Assembly (NCBI GenBank): GCA_016719105.1
Contig: JADKAQ010000014.1
Span: 62,001-126,000, forward strand
Origin: Gemmatimonadota bacterium
Lineage (GTDB): Bacteria > Gemmatimonadota > Gemmatimonadetes > Gemmatimonadales > Gemmatimonadaceae
Reading direction: 5' to 3'
Length of the DNA: 64,000 nucleotides
Both the position numbers and the translations under genes were made by a program. Under the pieces are notes generated by a model, which was given only the letters and a program-made list of their open reading frames with translations, made no database searches and was not told where the DNA came from. This document shows, piece after piece, positions 14,290 through 24,002 of the stretch (its first letter is position 1; each line of letters opens with the position of its first letter).

Positions 14290-17231
14290 CGAGCGTCGGT
14301 GACGGGCTTCGGAGCAGGACCGCCCCTGGCCTCCGCTGTCGAGCGTGCCATGACCGTACTCACGAGCCGTCCGAGTTCGGCGTGCTGGAAGGGTTTTGCC
14401 ATCGCGGCCATGAAGCCTGCCTCCCGGTAGTTGGCCATCGTGGGGTCGTCCGAGTAGCCGCTCGCCACGATCGCACGCGCCTGCGGGTCGTGTTGGAGGA
14501 TCTCTGCCATGGCCTGCCGGCCGCCCATCCCGCCGGGAATCGTTAGGTCCATGATGAGGAGGTCGAACGGCCGTCCCGCCTGCATGCGCTCCAGGTAGCG
14601 CTGCACGGCGTGCCGCCCATCCGCGACGGTCTCCACCGAGTACCCCCATCGTTCGAGCGTCCGGCGCAGCACCAGCTGCACGGACGGTTCGTCGTCGAGC
14701 ACCAGTATCGACCCGCTACCCGACGGCACGTGTGACGGCGCGGATGTCGGCTCAACCTCCACCTCGCTGGACGCGGGGAAGAACGCGCTGAAGATCGTCC
14801 CGCTCCCCACCCGTGACTCGAACGTGAGGGTCCCGCCGTGGTTGCGGCAGATGGCGAACGCCGTCGCCAGTCCAAGGCCGCTGCCGCCGCTTCGAGTGGA
14901 GAAGTACGGATCGAAGACGCGGTGCCGGATCGACTCGGCGATCCCCGTGCCATTGTCGATGAAATCGATGCGCACGAACCGCGCGTCGCCGGTCGCCGCA
15001 CCAGTAGGCAGGGCGCCGTGGAAATTCGAGGCGCGAACCAGCAAACGCCCTCCCTCCCCCGTCGCCTGTTGTGCGTTGATCACGATGTTGCTCACGACCT
15101 GGCTGAACTGGCCGCTGTCGACGTGCGCATGCCACAGATCGCCCGGCACCTCCACATCCACCCGCATGTGCGAACCGGCTCCGGCAAGGCCGACGGTATC
15201 GCGCAGCAGACGCCCGACATTCGTGATGCGACGAACCGGCGCTCCACCCTTCGAGAAGGCAAGCAGCTGCTTGGTGAGGCGGCTCGCGCCGATCGCCGCC
15301 TTCTCCGCATACGCCAGCATCTCCTGCTGCTCGGCAGGATTCCCATTCTTCGCGAGCGTGACATGGCCCACGATTGCCGTCAACGCGTTGTTGAAGTCGT
15401 GGGCGATGCCTCCGGCGAGAACGCCGAGCGCCTGCACCTTGTCCTCGCGCTGTCGCAGCTCCTGTTGTCGGTGCTCCTCGGTCGCATCGCGCACCGTAAC
15501 AAGGAGGCACGACCTTCCGCCCAGCGTGACCGCGCTCCCGCGGAGTTCCGTCCAGCGTGGGCCACCGGGAGCATCGGTCCAGCAGTCGTCGATCGCCGGT
15601 TGGTCGCGCTGTTCGCCTCCGAAGAGCCGCGAAAGGGCGTGGCCAAGCCACGCAGGCTTCAACTCCCCGACCGTCGCCCCGCGCGTCACGGCGTCCGCGC
15701 CGCACAGCGCCTGGGCCGGGCCGTTGAGATCGACGATGTGCCGTGTGTCGGCGTCGAGCAGGAAGATGGGTACCCCCACCGCGTGAAAGAGGGCGCGATA
15801 GCGTTGCTCCGACTCAGCGAGCGCGCGCTGCGCGCGCCCTCGCAGCACGTACAGCACGCCGAGGAGGACCAGGGCGAGGCCCAACAGTGCGCTCCCCGCG
15901 ATGAGCCAGCGCAGCTTGTCCCGGCGCGACTCGGCCAGTGCCGACATCGTGGCGAGGTCGCGCTCCCGCTCGCGCGCCTGATAGCGCGTCTCGAGCTCGG
16001 CGATGCGGCCGCGCGTGGCGCTGTCGGAGAGCGTGGCCTGCAGCTCATGAAAGCGCCGGTAGGCAAGGAAGGCCCGACCGGTGTCTCCAACCGCCAGGTG
16101 CGCCTTCGAGAGCCACTCCAGTTGAATAGCGGCGTCGTGCCGGTCGTTGATCTCGAGCGCGAGCGCGATCGACTGCTCGAAGAGCGTGATCGCGGTCCTC
16201 GCATCGCCGCGTTTCAGCTCAATCTCCGCCAACGCCCCTCTCGTGCGCACGAGTCCGTCCTTGTCGCCGATGCGCTCGCGCACCGCGAGTGCCTGCTGGT
16301 GGAAGGCGACGGCACGGTCGGGTTCCTTGAGCTTCTCGTACGCGTGCCCGATGTTGCTCAGCTCCTTGGCCAGCCCGTACGGGTTGTTCGCGGCGCGGTC
16401 GTTCGCCATCGCGCGCTCGAGGTACGGCAGTGCTTCCCGCGGCCGATCGAGCTCGAGGAGCGTGAGTCCGACATTGTTGAGCGTATTCGTGAGGTTCGAC
16501 TTCGGCCCGAGCCGTTCATGAATGGACAGTGCGCGCTTCAGCGCGGCGAGCGCTTCCTGCTTCCGCCCGAGGTCGACGTACACAAGCCCGATGTTGTTGT
16601 GCCATCGCGCCACCGCGATCTCGTCACCCATGGCCTCACTGACCTGCAAGGCGCCGAGGTAGCCCCTCAGTGCCGCATCGTAGTCCCCCTGCATGTAGTG
16701 GATCGCGCCGACAAGCGAGCGTGTTCGCGCGAGCAGCGCCGAGTTCCCGCGCGGCTCCAGTAGCGTCCGCGCCCGCTCCGCCGCGACCGTCGCGGCGGCG
16801 TAGTTGGCGCGACGCCATTCGACGAACCCAAGCTGATAGGCGGCTTCGGCCGTTGCCGTATCCGCCAGCGCCATGCGCGCCGCGCGCTCTGCGCGCTGGG
16901 CTTCGCCGAACGCGCGATCGTAGTCGCCCGTGGTCTCCAGGGCGAAGCTGCGAAGCACATGCGCGCGCACTTCCAGCGACGGCGACGAGTTGGCTTCGAG
17001 CAGTGTCAACGCCTCCTGCGTCAGGGCCAGGACCGCGGCTGACTGCTCGCGACGCGCGTCGGCAAGCGCGAGGAGGAGTGGAATGCGTGCGGAGCCCTTT
17101 GCCACCGCGAGCCGGCGCTCGAGGGCAGCGGTGTCGCGAGCCGTCGGAGGTTGTGGGGTCGCGGCCGACGCGGCGACGAACAGCGTCACGAGGCAGCCGA
17201 GGAGCGGTGCGACCAGACGGGTCGGACGCAT
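14286..17231 (-). CDS. Hybrid sensor histidine kinase with exported TPR sensor
   Basis: A 981-residue protein. After a signal sequence (residues 1-28) comes a long tetratricopeptide array (about 40-420, with units such as ALRGYLGALQVSEAMGDE). A transmembrane helix lies at 437-460, a PAS domain at about 470-590, a HisKA dimerisation helix with phospho-acceptor His near 609 (GIAHDFNNALTA), an HATPase domain with GSGLGLATA near 785, and a C-terminal receiver with the DD pair near 846, phospho-acceptor Asp near 893 (IMDLTIPGG) and Lys in AKPF. The TPR array should lie in the periplasm. No partner regulator is adjacent. Start chosen at ATG 17231, before the signal peptide. Confidence 0.92.
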   Translation of the reverse strand: MRPTRLVAPLLGCLVTLFVAASAATPQPPTARDTAALERRLAVAKGSARIPLLLALADARREQSAAVLALTQEALTLLEANSSPSLEVRAHVLRSFALETTGDYDRAFGEAQRAERAARMALADTATAEAAYQLGFVEWRRANYAAATVAAERARTLLEPRGNSALLARTRSLVGAIHYMQGDYDAALRGYLGALQVSEAMGDEIAVARWHNNIGLVYVDLGRKQEALAALKRALSIHERLGPKSNLTNTLNNVGLTLLELDRPREALPYLERAMANDRAANNPYGLAKELSNIGHAYEKLKEPDRAVAFHQQALAVRERIGDKDGLVRTRGALAEIELKRGDARTAITLFEQSIALALEINDRHDAAIQLEWLSKAHLAVGDTGRAFLAYRRFHELQATLSDSATRGRIAELETRYQARERERDLATMSALAESRRDKLRWLIAGSALLGLALVLLGVLYVLRGRAQRALAESEQRYRALFHAVGVPIFLLDADTRHIVDLNGPAQALCGADAVTRGATVGELKPAWLGHALSRLFGGEQRDQPAIDDCWTDAPGGPRWTELRGSAVTLGGRSCLLVTVRDATEEHRQQELRQREDKVQALGVLAGGIAHDFNNALTAIVGHVTLAKNGNPAEQQEMLAYAEKAAIGASRLTKQLLAFSKGGAPVRRITNVGRLLRDTVGLAGAGSHMRVDVEVPGDLWHAHVDSGQFSQVVSNIVINAQQATGEGGRLLVRASNFHGALPTGAATGDARFVRIDFIDNGTGIAESIRHRVFDPYFSTRSGGSGLGLATAFAICRNHGGTLTFESRVGSGTIFSAFFPASSEVEVEPTSAPSHVPSGSGSILVLDDEPSVQLVLRRTLERWGYSVETVADGRHAVQRYLERMQAGRPFDLLIMDLTIPGGMGGRQAMAEILQHDPQARAIVASGYSDDPTMANYREAGFMAAMAKPFQHAELGRLVSTVMARSTAEARGGPAPKPVTDAR

Positions 17232-17686
17232 GGCGTCGATCACGCGGGAGGGAGGTGCCCCGATGCCCTGCTCAAGCGTTGGCCGCCCATGCGGGCGGTT
17301 CGAGGGAGACACCGGCTGGGGACTGCACGCGCCACAACCAGCCGCCGGGGCGTATTGGATTGTACCACGGATGTCGTCATCCAAACAGGTCCGGCATCCT
17401 TGCGGTCGAAGCGGAGCGTGGGTCGCCGCTAGATTTCCCGCATTCCCGCCAGGCGCCTGCCCTGTACCCCGCCTCCAGCGCACGATGAGGGGGGCGGGGG
17501 GGGGCGGGGGGGGGGGCAGAGGTCGCCCCAGCTAGCCGGGGCGGCGTTGCCGGCCTGGCTGGCCCGCGACGCGGTCGATAGCAGGGCGTACACCGAGGCC
17601 AAGACCGGGTTCGTTCGTGCGATCGACCAGAAGGCTCGGGCCTGGGCGGGGAGCACGGCGACGCCGCGACGCACGCGGGGGGCAGC
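17232..17686. other. Intergenic region with promoter and poly-G tract
   Basis: This spacer holds the kinase promoter (17359-17382) and an extreme G-tract at 17489-17516, where runs of 6, 9 and 11 G are separated by single C. Several open frames cross it on both strands but have shadow-like composition, and I do not support a gene here. Confidence 0.6.
17359..17382 (-). promoter_or_regulatory. Promoter with dyad for the hybrid kinase
   Basis: On the minus strand TACAAT (17364-17359) is a five-of-six match to the -10 consensus. An inverted repeat GGATG-TCGT-CATCC (17369-17382) occupies the region just upstream, overlapping a TTGGAT that is a little too close for a standard -35. The dyad could bind a regulator. 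Confidence 0.45.
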
Positions 17687-18217
17687 GTGCCGTCGACGGA
17701 TCGGGTGCAGCTCCGCATCACGCTCCCTGCGGCGCTGCGCGCCACCATCGACGACGCTCGCCTGCGCTGGACTCCCGAGGTCGCGACCAACAACCCGGCG
17801 CACCTCACCCTCATCTATCACGACGAGGCCCCGGACGTCGCGCGGCTGTCAGCTCGGCTTGCGCACGCATGTACCGAGCAACGGCCCTTCGTGCTACGGC
17901 TCGGAGCCGTGCGGCAGTTCGCACCACCCGATGCGGGGGCCTTTCTCGAGGTGGCCGATCCGCAGGGCGGAGTGCGCCGCCTGCGCGAGCTGGTCCTCGC
18001 CCCGCCGTTCACGTCGCGTTCGCGCTTCGGGCTGCACGTCACCGTGCTCCATCCGGCCTACGGCGCCCGCCTCGCCGAAGCGTGGCCTTCCCTGCTCCAA
18101 CTGGCGCATGCCGGCACGTTCACGGCGGATCGGGTAGAGTTGATCGCGGGACGTGGCGCCGCCACTCGCACGCTGGCGACCTTCACACTCGGCGGCGGTT
18201 CGACTGCCGGCGCGTGA
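17687..18217 (+). CDS. 2H phosphoesterase / 2'-5' RNA ligase-like protein
   Basis: A 176-residue protein from GTG 17687. It has the two HxTx motifs that define the 2H phosphoesterase superfamily: HLTL near residue 39 and HVTV near residue 117, with the usual spacing of about 80. These enzymes cleave 2',3'-cyclic phosphates or join RNA 2'-5' ends; small bacterial members usually have unknown substrates. No membrane or signal segment is present. It stands alone between two minus-strand genes and converges with the FkbM gene. Confidence 0.85.
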   Translation: MPSTDRVQLRITLPAALRATIDDARLRWTPEVATNNPAHLTLIYHDEAPDVARLSARLAHACTEQRPFVLRLGAVRQFAPPDAGAFLEVADPQGGVRRLRELVLAPPFTSRSRFGLHVTVLHPAYGARLAEAWPSLLQLAHAGTFTADRVELIAGRGAATRTLATFTLGGGSTAGA

Positions 18218-18293
18218 TCGGCGCGCGCCGAAGTCCTGCACGGCGCCCCCGGCGCCTGACGAACGTGCGAGCATCCCGAGGGGACACAGACGG

Positions 18294-19250
18294 TTACTGC
18301 AGATCAGCCATCCACACTGTGGAGGAGATCACGACGTCGGGGGCATGGGGATCGCGCCGCAGCAACGCGGCGAAGTCCTGCACGCAGGCGTTGACCCCCT
18401 CGGCCTGGCGCGCCGCCGGGATGTGCAGCTCCATCGCCACCCGACCAATGCGCGACAGCGTGCCGGTGGTGCGCATGATCCCCCACTCGGCCCCCTCGCA
18501 ATCGAGCTTGAGCCAGGCGCATCGCTCGATTCCATGCGTCTCGAACACCTCGTCGAGCGTGACGCACTGCACCGTCTCGGAACTCCACCCGCTCCGTTCG
18601 CGCGCGGCGCGCGCCTCGCGGGACAGTCCCACCGTCGAGCCCGCGGTGGCCTCGGCGCTCCACGTGATGGTCATCTCCCCGTGCTCGGCCATCACCGCCT
18701 GCTGCACCGGCGTGACGTTCGTGATGCCGTTGGCGGCCAGGTTGCGCAGGAGCGAGGCGTAGTTGGCGGACGCCGGTTCGTAGGCGATGATCCGCACATC
18801 GGGATGCAGGGCGGCGAGGATGATCGATACGCCTCCGATGTGGGCCCCGATGTCGAGGACCGTGTCGCCAGGCGCAAGGGTCAGCGACGTGAGATTGTAG
18901 GTCCCGCGGGCGAACTCCTCGAGTACGTTCGCCGCCCACCTGGATCCGTGCACGTCGGCCAATCGCACCACGCGGCCGGCGATGTCGAACTCGACCTGGC
19001 TCAGCGTCGGGTCACCCTCTACCGCTCGCGTGAACTGCACCGCCGCCTCTGCGTAGTCGCGCCGGAGGCCGAAGTAGCGCCCGGCCATCCACCGGGTCGC
19101 GGGTGTGACGGAGTCCTGCGCGAGCAGCGGGGTGAGGGCGGCCAGCGCGCTGGAATAGTCGCGCGCATCCAACGCACGCCCCGCGACCGCGAGCGGGTCG
19201 GCCAGGCGGTCCCGGGAGAGCGTGGGGGTCCAGGACATCATCATGCTCAT
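18294..19250 (-). CDS. FkbM family methyltransferase with N-terminal TPR-like segment
   Basis: A 318-residue protein. About 75 N-terminal residues form two helical repeats (LAVAGRALDARDYSSALAAL, AGRYFGLRRDYAEAAVQF) like TPR units. The SAM-binding domain follows with VLDIGAHIGGVSI near residue 130 and the FkbM signature LKLDCEGAEWGIM near 240. FkbM enzymes O-methylate sugars or polyketides. The start was placed at ATG 19250 because the upstream frame is Arg/Pro-rich and unlike the rest. Acceptor unknown. Confidence 0.88.
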   Translation of the reverse strand: MSMMMSWTPTLSRDRLADPLAVAGRALDARDYSSALAALTPLLAQDSVTPATRWMAGRYFGLRRDYAEAAVQFTRAVEGDPTLSQVEFDIAGRVVRLADVHGSRWAANVLEEFARGTYNLTSLTLAPGDTVLDIGAHIGGVSIILAALHPDVRIIAYEPASANYASLLRNLAANGITNVTPVQQAVMAEHGEMTITWSAEATAGSTVGLSREARAARERSGWSSETVQCVTLDEVFETHGIERCAWLKLDCEGAEWGIMRTTGTLSRIGRVAMELHIPAARQAEGVNACVQDFAALLRRDPHAPDVVISSTVWMADLQ

Positions 19251-19550
19251 CGGACGACTCGGCGCGCGGGCGGCGTGGGACGCGGGCGTGGCGTGCACCA
19301 CGCAGGACCTTGGAAGTATCGGCCCGCGGTGCGCGGCCTTCACCGGTCGGGTCATCCCGCGCGCCGTCCGTCGCCGACCGGGATGCGTGGAGCGCGCGAC
19401 TTCTGACGCAGCCCGGACATGACGAGGCACGATGCGCGCTGGTGGAAATGTGCGTCGACCGGCAGTGTTGCGCCGGCGAGGTGGTGACATCGACACGTGG
19501 ATGCCGCACGCCCTCGCCCAGTCCCTTCATCGTTCGCCCCAGGACGTCGC
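19251..19550. other. 300-nt divergent spacer without a recognised gene
   Basis: It separates the FkbM gene from the CocE-type gene. The open frames here are Arg/Pro-rich extensions of the flanking genes. I see no convincing -10 box or dyad in it. Confidence 0.5.
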
Positions 19551-21452
19551 GTGCATCATCTGTCCCGTCTGCTGCGCTCACCGCGCCTGCTCGCCGTCGC
19601 CGTCACGTGCAGCGTCGCGTGCGCCCTCGCCTCGACCGCGAGGCCTAGCGACGCACAACAAGTCGCGACCGGCTTCGAACGGCGAGAGCTCACCATCCCG
19701 ATGCGGGATGGGGCGAAGCTCTTCGCCGTGGCGCTCCTCCCGACGGGGCGGCATGAGCCGCTCCCGATCCTCCTCGTTCGCACCCCCTTCTCGGCCGAAG
19801 GGGCGGTACGAGGGGCCCAGCTCCCGCCGATGTACCGTGAGCTGGCAGAAGACGGGTACATCTTCGTCTTCGAAGACGTCCGGGGGCGTTTCAGGTCCGA
19901 GGGGGCGTTCGTCGTGAATCGACCGCAGCGCGATGCACGTGACCCTCGCGCGACCGACGAATCGACCGACGCGTACGACACCATCGACTGGCTGGTGAAG
20001 CAGCTGGCGGGAAACAGCGGCGCGGTTGGCGTGATGGGGGCGTCGTACTCCGGCTGGCTCGCGGGGCTGGCCGCCGTGGACGCGCACCCGGCGCTCAAGG
20101 CGGTCTCGCCGCAAGCGCCGATGACCGACACCTGGATGGGCGACGACTTCTTTCATCAGGGGGCGTTCCGCCAGACCTCGGGCGTCGAGTTCGCCGCGCT
20201 GATGGAGACTGACCCCAAAGGCTTCACATTCCAGACGATCCCCGCATACGACCACTACGAGTACTATCTCCGGTACCCGACGCTGGACTCGCTGGCGAGG
20301 GCGACCGGCGTCTCGCGGCTGCCGTCATGGGTCGGTTACAGCACGCACCCCACGTACGACGCCTACTGGAAGGCACGGGCGATGCAGCGGGTTCTCACGA
20401 AGGCAGAGGTCCCGCTGCTCTTTGTTGGAGGATGGTGGGATCAGGAAGACATCCTCGGCGCACAACTCGCGTATCAGACGGTTGAGCGCTCGGACACCAG
20501 AGGGTGGAACCGCATCGTACTCGGTCCGTGGTATCACAACGGCTGGTTGCAGCAAGGGGGCGACTCGCTCGGTCCGCTCGCACTGGGGAGCAAGACGTCG
20601 GACTTTTTCCGGGCCAGCATCCTGCGCCCGTGGTTTGCCCACTACCTGCACGGCAAGGGGACCGCGGACTTTCCGGAAGCGTGGGTCTTCGAGACGGGGG
20701 CCAACGCGTGGCGTACGCTCGACGCGTGGCCGCCCAGGGATGCTCGGCCGCGCCAGCTCTACCTTCGGGAGAATGGCGCGCTCTCGTTCGATCCGCCTCG
20801 CTCCGCGCCAGCGCACGGGCGCACCGCGACGCCGGTCGACCCGGCACACACCGCCGAGTACGACACGTTCGTGTCAGACCCGGCGCATCCCATTCCCTAC
20901 CTCCCTCGGCCCGACAACGGCGACGGCTGGCGCACCTGGCTGCTGCAGGACCAGCGATTCGTGGACCATCGGCCCGACGTGGCGACGTGGGAGTCGGAAC
21001 CGTTGACGGAAGACCTCACGATTGCCGGCGAGGTCGTGGCACGCCTGTTCGCCTCCACCACGGGGAGCGATGCCGATTGGGTCGTGAAGCTCATCGACGT
21101 CTTCCCCGACAGTGTGCCCACCAACCGCACGTTAGGCGGCTATCAGCTCATGGTGAACGCCGACATCATGCGCGGCCGCTACTGGAAGGGCTTTGGTATC
21201 GCGACGCCCATCGTCGCCAATGCGGTCACGCCGTTCACCGTCGACCTGCACCAGCAGTACTATCGCTTCCTGAAGGGGCATCGCCTGATGGTGCAGGTGC
21301 AGAGCAGCTGGTTTCCCCTGTACGACCGCAACCCGCAGACCTTCGTCCCCAACATCTTCGGCGCCCGGCCGAGCGACTTCCGCGCGCAGCGGCACCGCGT
21401 GTGGCACACCCCGCGGTATCCGTCGCACGTGGCGGTGCAGGTGCTGCCGTAG
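19551..21452 (+). CDS. CocE/NonD family (X-Pro dipeptidyl-peptidase-like) hydrolase
   Basis: A 633-residue exported enzyme from GTG 19551, with a signal sequence ending RPSDAQQ. The alpha/beta-hydrolase nucleophile is Ser165 in GASYSGW, the acid is in GGWWDQED near 297 and the histidine is in WYHNGW near 329. The C-terminal jelly-roll domain from about residue 400 is typical of the S15/CocE group. Members hydrolyse cocaine, cephalosporin esters, acyl amides or X-Pro peptides. The substrate here is unknown. Confidence 0.92.
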   Translation: MHHLSRLLRSPRLLAVAVTCSVACALASTARPSDAQQVATGFERRELTIPMRDGAKLFAVALLPTGRHEPLPILLVRTPFSAEGAVRGAQLPPMYRELAEDGYIFVFEDVRGRFRSEGAFVVNRPQRDARDPRATDESTDAYDTIDWLVKQLAGNSGAVGVMGASYSGWLAGLAAVDAHPALKAVSPQAPMTDTWMGDDFFHQGAFRQTSGVEFAALMETDPKGFTFQTIPAYDHYEYYLRYPTLDSLARATGVSRLPSWVGYSTHPTYDAYWKARAMQRVLTKAEVPLLFVGGWWDQEDILGAQLAYQTVERSDTRGWNRIVLGPWYHNGWLQQGGDSLGPLALGSKTSDFFRASILRPWFAHYLHGKGTADFPEAWVFETGANAWRTLDAWPPRDARPRQLYLRENGALSFDPPRSAPAHGRTATPVDPAHTAEYDTFVSDPAHPIPYLPRPDNGDGWRTWLLQDQRFVDHRPDVATWESEPLTEDLTIAGEVVARLFASTTGSDADWVVKLIDVFPDSVPTNRTLGGYQLMVNADIMRGRYWKGFGIATPIVANAVTPFTVDLHQQYYRFLKGHRLMVQVQSSWFPLYDRNPQTFVPNIFGARPSDFRAQRHRVWHTPRYPSHVAVQVLP

Positions 21453-21578
21453 CGACGCCATCGGACGGCCCGCATCGGGCAAAAGAGGCCGACGTCACCT
21501 ACTGTCACACGAGCTGACACGCAGTCGACGCCCACGCACGGCACATCAACGCGCCGTGTGTCGGCACGAACGGACGAC

Positions 21579-21613
21579 AACCAGCGCCGAGGCACATGCC
21601 CCGGCGCTGGTTT
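21579..21613. terminator. Bidirectional terminator between convergent genes
   Basis: A perfect 11-base stem AACCAGCGCCG (21579-21589) pairs with 21602-21612 across a 12-nt loop and ends in TTT on the plus strand. It sits between the CocE-type gene and the convergent RCC1 gene. Confidence 0.75.
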
Positions 21614-21635
21614 CGCTTGCGGCACAACACGCGGA

Positions 21636-23474
21636 CTACCGGAAGCGGAACTCCGCCGTGTGCGTCGTGCCGTCCGTCAGCCGCGCGACCAGGCGCCGGC
21701 AGCTCCCCCTGTACGCCTTGTCGGTCTTCCACGTGAATTCATAGCGCTCGGCCACGACCTCGTACCCCGAGCCAATGATGTTCGGCCGCAGGAGGTCGCC
21801 GAGTCGTGCCCCCGTGTCGCACGACACCTGCTGCACCCCCGACGTCGAGGCAAAGACGTTCATCCCGTAGTCTGCACCGAGGGTGAACCTGATGGGGACA
21901 AGGTCGCCCGCGGTCAGCTCGTTCACTGCCGGGGTGGCGACGATCGGTTCGAAGAAGCCCGAGAACGGGAAGCGCACGTTCACCTTGATGGTGCGCGAGC
22001 GCATCGCACCGTCCTTGTCGGTCACGCGTGCCATGATCATCGTGGGACCAGGGCGCGTGAACCGATGCGTCACGACGAGCGGCGCCACGATCGACTGTAG
22101 CGCACCCGTCGCGGCGGGCGTCTCGTCTCCCCAATAAATGGCGTACGTCCATGGAGCGTCGGCCACCCCCGGATCGATCACGCCAAGCGTGAGCGTGTAG
22201 GGCTTGCCGAGCGTCGCCCACACATCGCCGGTCATCACTGGCTGCGGGGCGGCGTTCTCGATCCGGACCGGGCGCGTGTACTCGTTGGAGTCACCGTCGC
22301 GATCCATGACGGTCGCGCGCATCGTGCGCATGCCGTTGTCCACGGTGGGACAGGACACGCTGCTCGCGGCGCCAAAGGGGCCATAGCCGGCACCGTCACC
22401 ACAATCGAAGGCGAAGGTCAGGCCGGCATTGCCGATGTAGCCTGGCACCGACGCATTGGCCAACGCGAGGGCGATCGGGCTCCCCTCGCGCACACCCAAC
22501 GGTGCCGTGAGGGTAGCGATTGGTGGGACACGGCTCGATGGCGGCGTTGTCCGTCCGTCGGCCGCCAAGCCCCAGCAGGTCACCCGACTGTCGGTCATCA
22601 CCGCGCAGGTGTGGTATCCCGCGGTGCTCACCTGAACCGCCCCCGTGAGGTTGGCCGGTACCGTGGTCGCTCCTAGTGCATTGTAGCCCCAGCAGGCAAC
22701 GCCGCCGTCGGCCTTGACCGCGCAGGCATGCGCATGGTTGGCATCCACCTGCGTGACGATACCCAGGTTGGCCGGCGGATCGGCCACTCCCATCCCCCTC
22801 CCGCCCCAACAGATCACGCTGCCATCGGTGCGCAGGATGCATGTCTCGTTCTCACCGGCGCTCACCTGGCTCACGTTCGTGAGTCCCGGCGGCACGTTGA
22901 TCTGCCCATCGCTGTTGCCCCCCCAACAGGCGACGGTCCCGTCGAGCTTGAGCACACAGGTGTGATGCCATCCAGCGCTCACCTGCTTCACCACACCGAG
23001 CGTCGGCGGTATCACGCCTTCGCCGGAGTGCGTGTACCCTCCCCAACAGACGGCGATGCCATCGTCCTGCAGCGCACAGCTATGTCCGCCGCCAGCATCG
23101 ACGTTCACCGCGCGTCGCAACGTCGCAGGGACGGTCGCCTGTCCGTTGCCGTTGTAACCCCAGCACGTCACGCCGCCGTCGCTCAGGAGCGCACACGTGT
23201 GATCCCAGCCCGCGCTGACCTGCGTAGCCGGGCCCAAGTTGGCGGGGACTCCGAGCAGGCCAAGGCGATTGTTGCCCCAGCAGGCAACGGTGCCGTCGAC
23301 GCGGACGGCGCAGGTATGCTCATGACCGGAGCTCAGCTGCAAGAACCCACCAGCCGACACCAGCATGGGTGATGCGACCGCTGGGGATTCCTGTAGCGGC
23401 GTGACAGGGTCCGGGCTATCGCACGCCCCGACGAACAGCCCCAGAAGGGCTGCCAATGGCAGGATGCGTTTCAT
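21636..23474 (-). CDS. RCC1-repeat lipoprotein with PKD-like domains
   Basis: A 612-residue protein. A signal peptide with lipobox VGAC precedes about eight RCC1-type repeats (roughly residues 45-330), each with a HTCAV and a VACWG core so that every blade carries paired cysteines. These should form an exported, disulfide-braced seven- or eight-bladed propeller. Ig/PKD-like domains follow (about 345-540, with TFAFDCGDG and YAIYWGDET), then a C-terminal beta domain with more cysteines. The start ATG 23474 is fixed by a good Shine-Dalgarno AGGAGGT. The architecture suggests surface binding; no catalytic residue is visible. Confidence 0.9.
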   Translation of the reverse strand: MKRILPLAALLGLFVGACDSPDPVTPLQESPAVASPMLVSAGGFLQLSSGHEHTCAVRVDGTVACWGNNRLGLLGVPANLGPATQVSAGWDHTCALLSDGGVTCWGYNGNGQATVPATLRRAVNVDAGGGHSCALQDDGIAVCWGGYTHSGEGVIPPTLGVVKQVSAGWHHTCVLKLDGTVACWGGNSDGQINVPPGLTNVSQVSAGENETCILRTDGSVICWGGRGMGVADPPANLGIVTQVDANHAHACAVKADGGVACWGYNALGATTVPANLTGAVQVSTAGYHTCAVMTDSRVTCWGLAADGRTTPPSSRVPPIATLTAPLGVREGSPIALALANASVPGYIGNAGLTFAFDCGDGAGYGPFGAASSVSCPTVDNGMRTMRATVMDRDGDSNEYTRPVRIENAAPQPVMTGDVWATLGKPYTLTLGVIDPGVADAPWTYAIYWGDETPAATGALQSIVAPLVVTHRFTRPGPTMIMARVTDKDGAMRSRTIKVNVRFPFSGFFEPIVATPAVNELTAGDLVPIRFTLGADYGMNVFASTSGVQQVSCDTGARLGDLLRPNIIGSGYEVVAERYEFTWKTDKAYRGSCRRLVARLTDGTTHTAEFRFR

Positions 23475-24002
23475 GGTCGACCTCCTGTTCCAGAGATCTG
23501 GGAGGTGGTCCTCCCTCTTCTCCCCCGGCGGCGAGAACTCGCGGGCGTGCACCGTGGCACTGGCGTCCGGAGGCCATCTCCGAGGTGGCGGGGCTCACCG
23601 GGGGGCGCGGCGGGACTCTGATCGGCCTGTGGCCGTCGAGTCGAACCGGCACGAGTGCATGATGAGGCGCCGGCTCAAAGAAAGCAGTCGGGAGACCGGA
23701 TCCAGTTGCGGCTCGTCTCCCCGTAGACGGGCGCGTGGCACTCGGGGGGTGCGATGCAGGATCGATTACAGTCGCGGCTGCTGAGCCTCTCGCCACTTTC
23801 GTGGCCTTCTTCCACGTCGCATCGTACGCGCCGTCAGGGCCGCTCGTGCATCACGGGAACCCGCCAGGTATGCCGTTCGCTCTCTCTCGCACCGATCTCG
23901 CATGAGCGTCGCCAACTGCCCGACCTATCAGCCGCAGATGAAAACGGGCGCGTCGGTCGACGGAAGCGTTAGGCACACCCTCCCCTCGCCATCGTGTACC
24001 GC
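23475..24002. other. 528-nt spacer without a supported gene
   Basis: It lies between the RCC1 lipoprotein and a plus-strand unknown gene. It contains one CGTTAGGC octamer at 23967-23974. A 72-codon frame at 23754-23972 is Ser/Arg-rich with no recognisable features and is not accepted. Confidence 0.5.

Noticed and set aside
14838..16763. 641-codon plus-strand open frame opposite the hybrid kinase
   Set aside because: Shadow of the kinase gene: Arg/Gln/Val-rich, no motif, and the kinase frame has complete domains.
23754..23972. 72-codon frame in the spacer after the RCC1 gene
   Set aside because: Ser/Arg-rich, no ribosome-binding site and no recognisable feature.
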